Of a stretch of 64,000 nucleotides of DNA, positions 62,477 through 64,000 are shown one piece after another. The stretch covers positions 62,001 through 126,000 of the forward strand of contig NZ_JOIJ01000011.1 in the NCBI RefSeq assembly GCF_000719975.1. Reading direction: 5' to 3'. Under the pieces are notes generated by a model. That model worked only from the letters and a program-made list of their open reading frames with translations, did no database searches and had not been told where the DNA came from. Made by a program: the position numbers and the translations under genes. The first letter of the stretch is position 1; each line of letters begins with the position of its first letter. This DNA is from Prauserella rugosa. GTDB taxonomy: Bacteria > Actinomycetota > Actinomycetes > Mycobacteriales > Pseudonocardiaceae.

Positions 62477-63478
62477 TCACCCGTGCGGGGTGACGGCCTC
62501 CTGCTCGGGTGGCGGGGGCGGAGGCGTACCGTTGCCGAACGGCCGTCCGCCCAGTTCCTCCCTGCCGTGCGGGCTCGTCCAACCGGCCAGATCCGGTCCC
62601 TTCGGCACGATCCGCGTGGGATTGACCTGCTCGTGCACCTGGTAGTAGTGCCGTTTGATGTGGTCGAAATCCACGGTGTCGCCGAATCCCGGAGTCTGGA
62701 ACAGATCGCGCGCGTAGGCCCACAGCACCGGGAGTTCGGTCAGCTTGTGACGGTTGCACTTGAAGTGCCCGTGGTAGACGGCGTCGAACCGCACGAGCGT
62801 GGTGAACAACCGGATGTCGGCCTCGGTGATCGTGTCCCCGACGAGATAACGCTGCCGGGACAACCGCTCCGACAACGCGTCGAGACGCGCGAAGAGCCGG
62901 TCGTAGGCGTCCTCGTAGGCGGCCTGTTTGGTGGCGAAACCCGCCTCGTAGACCGCCGCGTTCACGTCGCGGTGAACGTCGGCGTTGACCGCGTCGATCT
63001 CGTCGCGCAGTGCCTCGGGATACAGCTCGGGAGCGCCGTCCCGCTGGTGGGCGGTCCACTCGGTGTCGAGGTCGAGCGTGATCTGCGGATAGTCGTTGGT
63101 AACGAGCTTGCCGCTCGGGACGTCGACGATCGCGGGCACGCTGATCCCGCCGTCGTAGTGCGGATCGGCCTTCTCGTAGGCCTCGTGGAGGAAACCGATG
63201 CCGAGGACCGGGTCGACGCCACCGGGATCGAGGGTGAATCGCCAGCTGCGTTCGTCCTGGATCGGGTCGGCCACCGCCAGCGAGAGCACGCCTTCCAGTC
63301 CCAGCAGCCTGCGGACGACGAGCGCCCTGCTGGCCCACGGGCACGCACGGCTGACGACCAGCCGGTACCGGCCCGGTTCGACGGGCCAGCCGTCCCTCCC
63401 GTCGGCCGTGATGCGGGCGGTGAAGGCGTTGGGGGCGCGGTGGAATTCGCCGGTGTCCGGATCCGTCGGAATCGTCAT
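62477..63478 (-). CDS. Xi-class glutathione S-transferase-like quinone reductase
   Basis: A 333-aa protein of the xi-class GST (glutathionyl-hydroquinone reductase) family. The active-site Cys-Pro-Trp is in VSRACPWASRAL, followed by SVPAIVDVPSGKLVTNDYPQI and the helical domain with YLVGDTITEADIRLFTTLVRFD and NPTRIVPKGPD. As actinobacteria usually make mycothiol rather than glutathione, the thiol partner may be mycothiol. The C-terminal tail is Pro-rich. TAGCGT (63491-63486) lies 7 nt before the ATG, suggesting a leaderless mRNA. Confidence 0.9.
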   Translation of the reverse strand: MTIPTDPDTGEFHRAPNAFTARITADGRDGWPVEPGRYRLVVSRACPWASRALVVRRLLGLEGVLSLAVADPIQDERSWRFTLDPGGVDPVLGIGFLHEAYEKADPHYDGGISVPAIVDVPSGKLVTNDYPQITLDLDTEWTAHQRDGAPELYPEALRDEIDAVNADVHRDVNAAVYEAGFATKQAAYEDAYDRLFARLDALSERLSRQRYLVGDTITEADIRLFTTLVRFDAVYHGHFKCNRHKLTELPVLWAYARDLFQTPGFGDTVDFDHIKRHYYQVHEQVNPTRIVPKGPDLAGWTSPHGREELGGRPFGNGTPPPPPPEQEAVTPHG

Positions 63479-63566
63479 GACCCCGACGCTAGTGCGTACA
63501 CTCGGCCCACCGCAGGCGACCGGCCGCAACGGGGCGGGCGGTCGCGGCACGTGAGAGGTGGCGCCG

Positions 63567-64000
63567 ATGTCGCTGATGCCCGTGACCGACTCGATGTTCC
63601 TCGCCGTGGAGAGCCGCGAACACCCCATGCACGTCGGCGGCCTCCAGCTGTTCACCCCTCCCGACGACGCCGGGCCCGAGTACCTACGCGAACTCCGGCA
63701 GACGCTGCTCGAGCGCACGAGCGTGCGCGACACCTTCCAACAGCGGCTGCGCAGACCGGTGAACACGGCCGGATACCTGGCATGGCAACGGGATCCGCAA
63801 CTCGACCTCGACTACCACTTCCGCCATTCGGCACTGCCCAGTCCCGGCCGGATCCGTGAACTGCTCGAACTGACCTCACGCTGGCACAGCACGCTGCTCG
63901 ACCGGCACCGCCCGCTGTGGGAGGTGCACCTGGTGGAGGGGCTGGCCGACGGGCGGTTCGCCCTCTACAGCAAGATCCACCACGCGGTGATGGACGGGGT
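63567..64000 (+). CDS. Wax ester synthase/diacylglycerol acyltransferase (5' part)
   Basis: The first 144 residues of a WS/DGAT run off the right edge. MSLMPVTDSMFLAVESREHP is the typical opening, with HVGGLQLF, LDLDYHFRHSALPSPG and the catalytic HHxxxDG motif as HHAVMDG right at the window end. The enzyme joins acyl-CoA to diacylglycerol or fatty alcohol and builds storage lipid in actinobacteria. GAGAGGTG lies 6 nt before the ATG at 63567. It is divergent from the GST-like gene. Confidence 0.92.
   Translation, partial: MSLMPVTDSMFLAVESREHPMHVGGLQLFTPPDDAGPEYLRELRQTLLERTSVRDTFQQRLRRPVNTAGYLAWQRDPQLDLDYHFRHSALPSPGRIRELLELTSRWHSTLLDRHRPLWEVHLVEGLADGRFALYSKIHHAVMDG

Overview
The window is a GC-rich (about 70 percent) actinobacterial chromosome segment with dense coding and strong G/C third-position bias. 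The gene families point to a member of the Pseudonocardiaceae or a close relative: CYP140- and CYP136-like P450s, an Rv2629/baeRF-type protein, DUF5709, DUF4383, a DUF222/HNH protein and a wax ester synthase/DGAT. This placement is an inference from family content; no database search was possible. I saw no tRNA, rRNA, IS element, CRISPR array or phage gene. The segment looks like chromosomal accessory metabolism plus regulation.

Layout. 1-5.7 kb: the end of a flavin oxidoreductase, a NarL-type two-component pair, an SGNH-type acyltransferase, and an ArsR-SRPBCC pair with a readable promoter and two operator dyads. 5.8-13.8 kb: a six-gene sugar-acid catabolic operon (UxuB-like reductase, IdnD/GulD-like dehydrogenase, MHS transporter, ManD, KDPG aldolase, KDG kinase) read leftward from a divergent IclR regulator; it forms a complete route from a C5-oxidisable aldonate such as L-gulonate to pyruvate and glyceraldehyde-3-phosphate. 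13.8-23.2 kb: dialkylglycine decarboxylase, a GGDEF-like/GT2 fusion coupled to an acyltransferase, a BCCT transporter, a TetR, an isochorismatase-type hydrolase and a DJ-1/AraC regulator. 23.2-31.6 kb: a carboxylic-acid module (TAXI-TRAP transporter, two-subunit CoA-transferase, LysR, CaiB-type CoA-transferase, acyl-CoA dehydrogenase).

31.8-37.1 kb: small redox genes, HxlR-RidA, and an MFS efflux pump facing a TetR across a perfect palindrome. 37.1-41.4 kb: a compact set of stress-type genes (60-aa protein, baeRF, DUF5709, hydrolase-like protein, 75-aa protein, hemerythrin, DUF4383) in which five promoters share a GTTN-N15/16-GGG-type pattern like sigma-B/sigma-F promoters. 41.5-45.8 kb: a histidine kinase, response regulator and ABC transporter in one direction.

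45.8-53.6 kb: an MFS transporter with a Pro-Glu repeat linker facing TetR-CYP140 across a 26-bp palindrome, a DUF222/HNH gene, a repeat-rich gap, and an SDR-CYP136 pair. 53.6-64 kb: a GlcD-type oxidase, an MFS gene with an in-frame stop near its natural start, a D-tartrate module (DASS transporter, TarD, GntR), a CoA-binding protein, a ThDP enzyme, a xi-class GST and the start of a WS/DGAT. Many genes appear to be leaderless, with a TANNNT hexamer 6-8 nt before the start codon.
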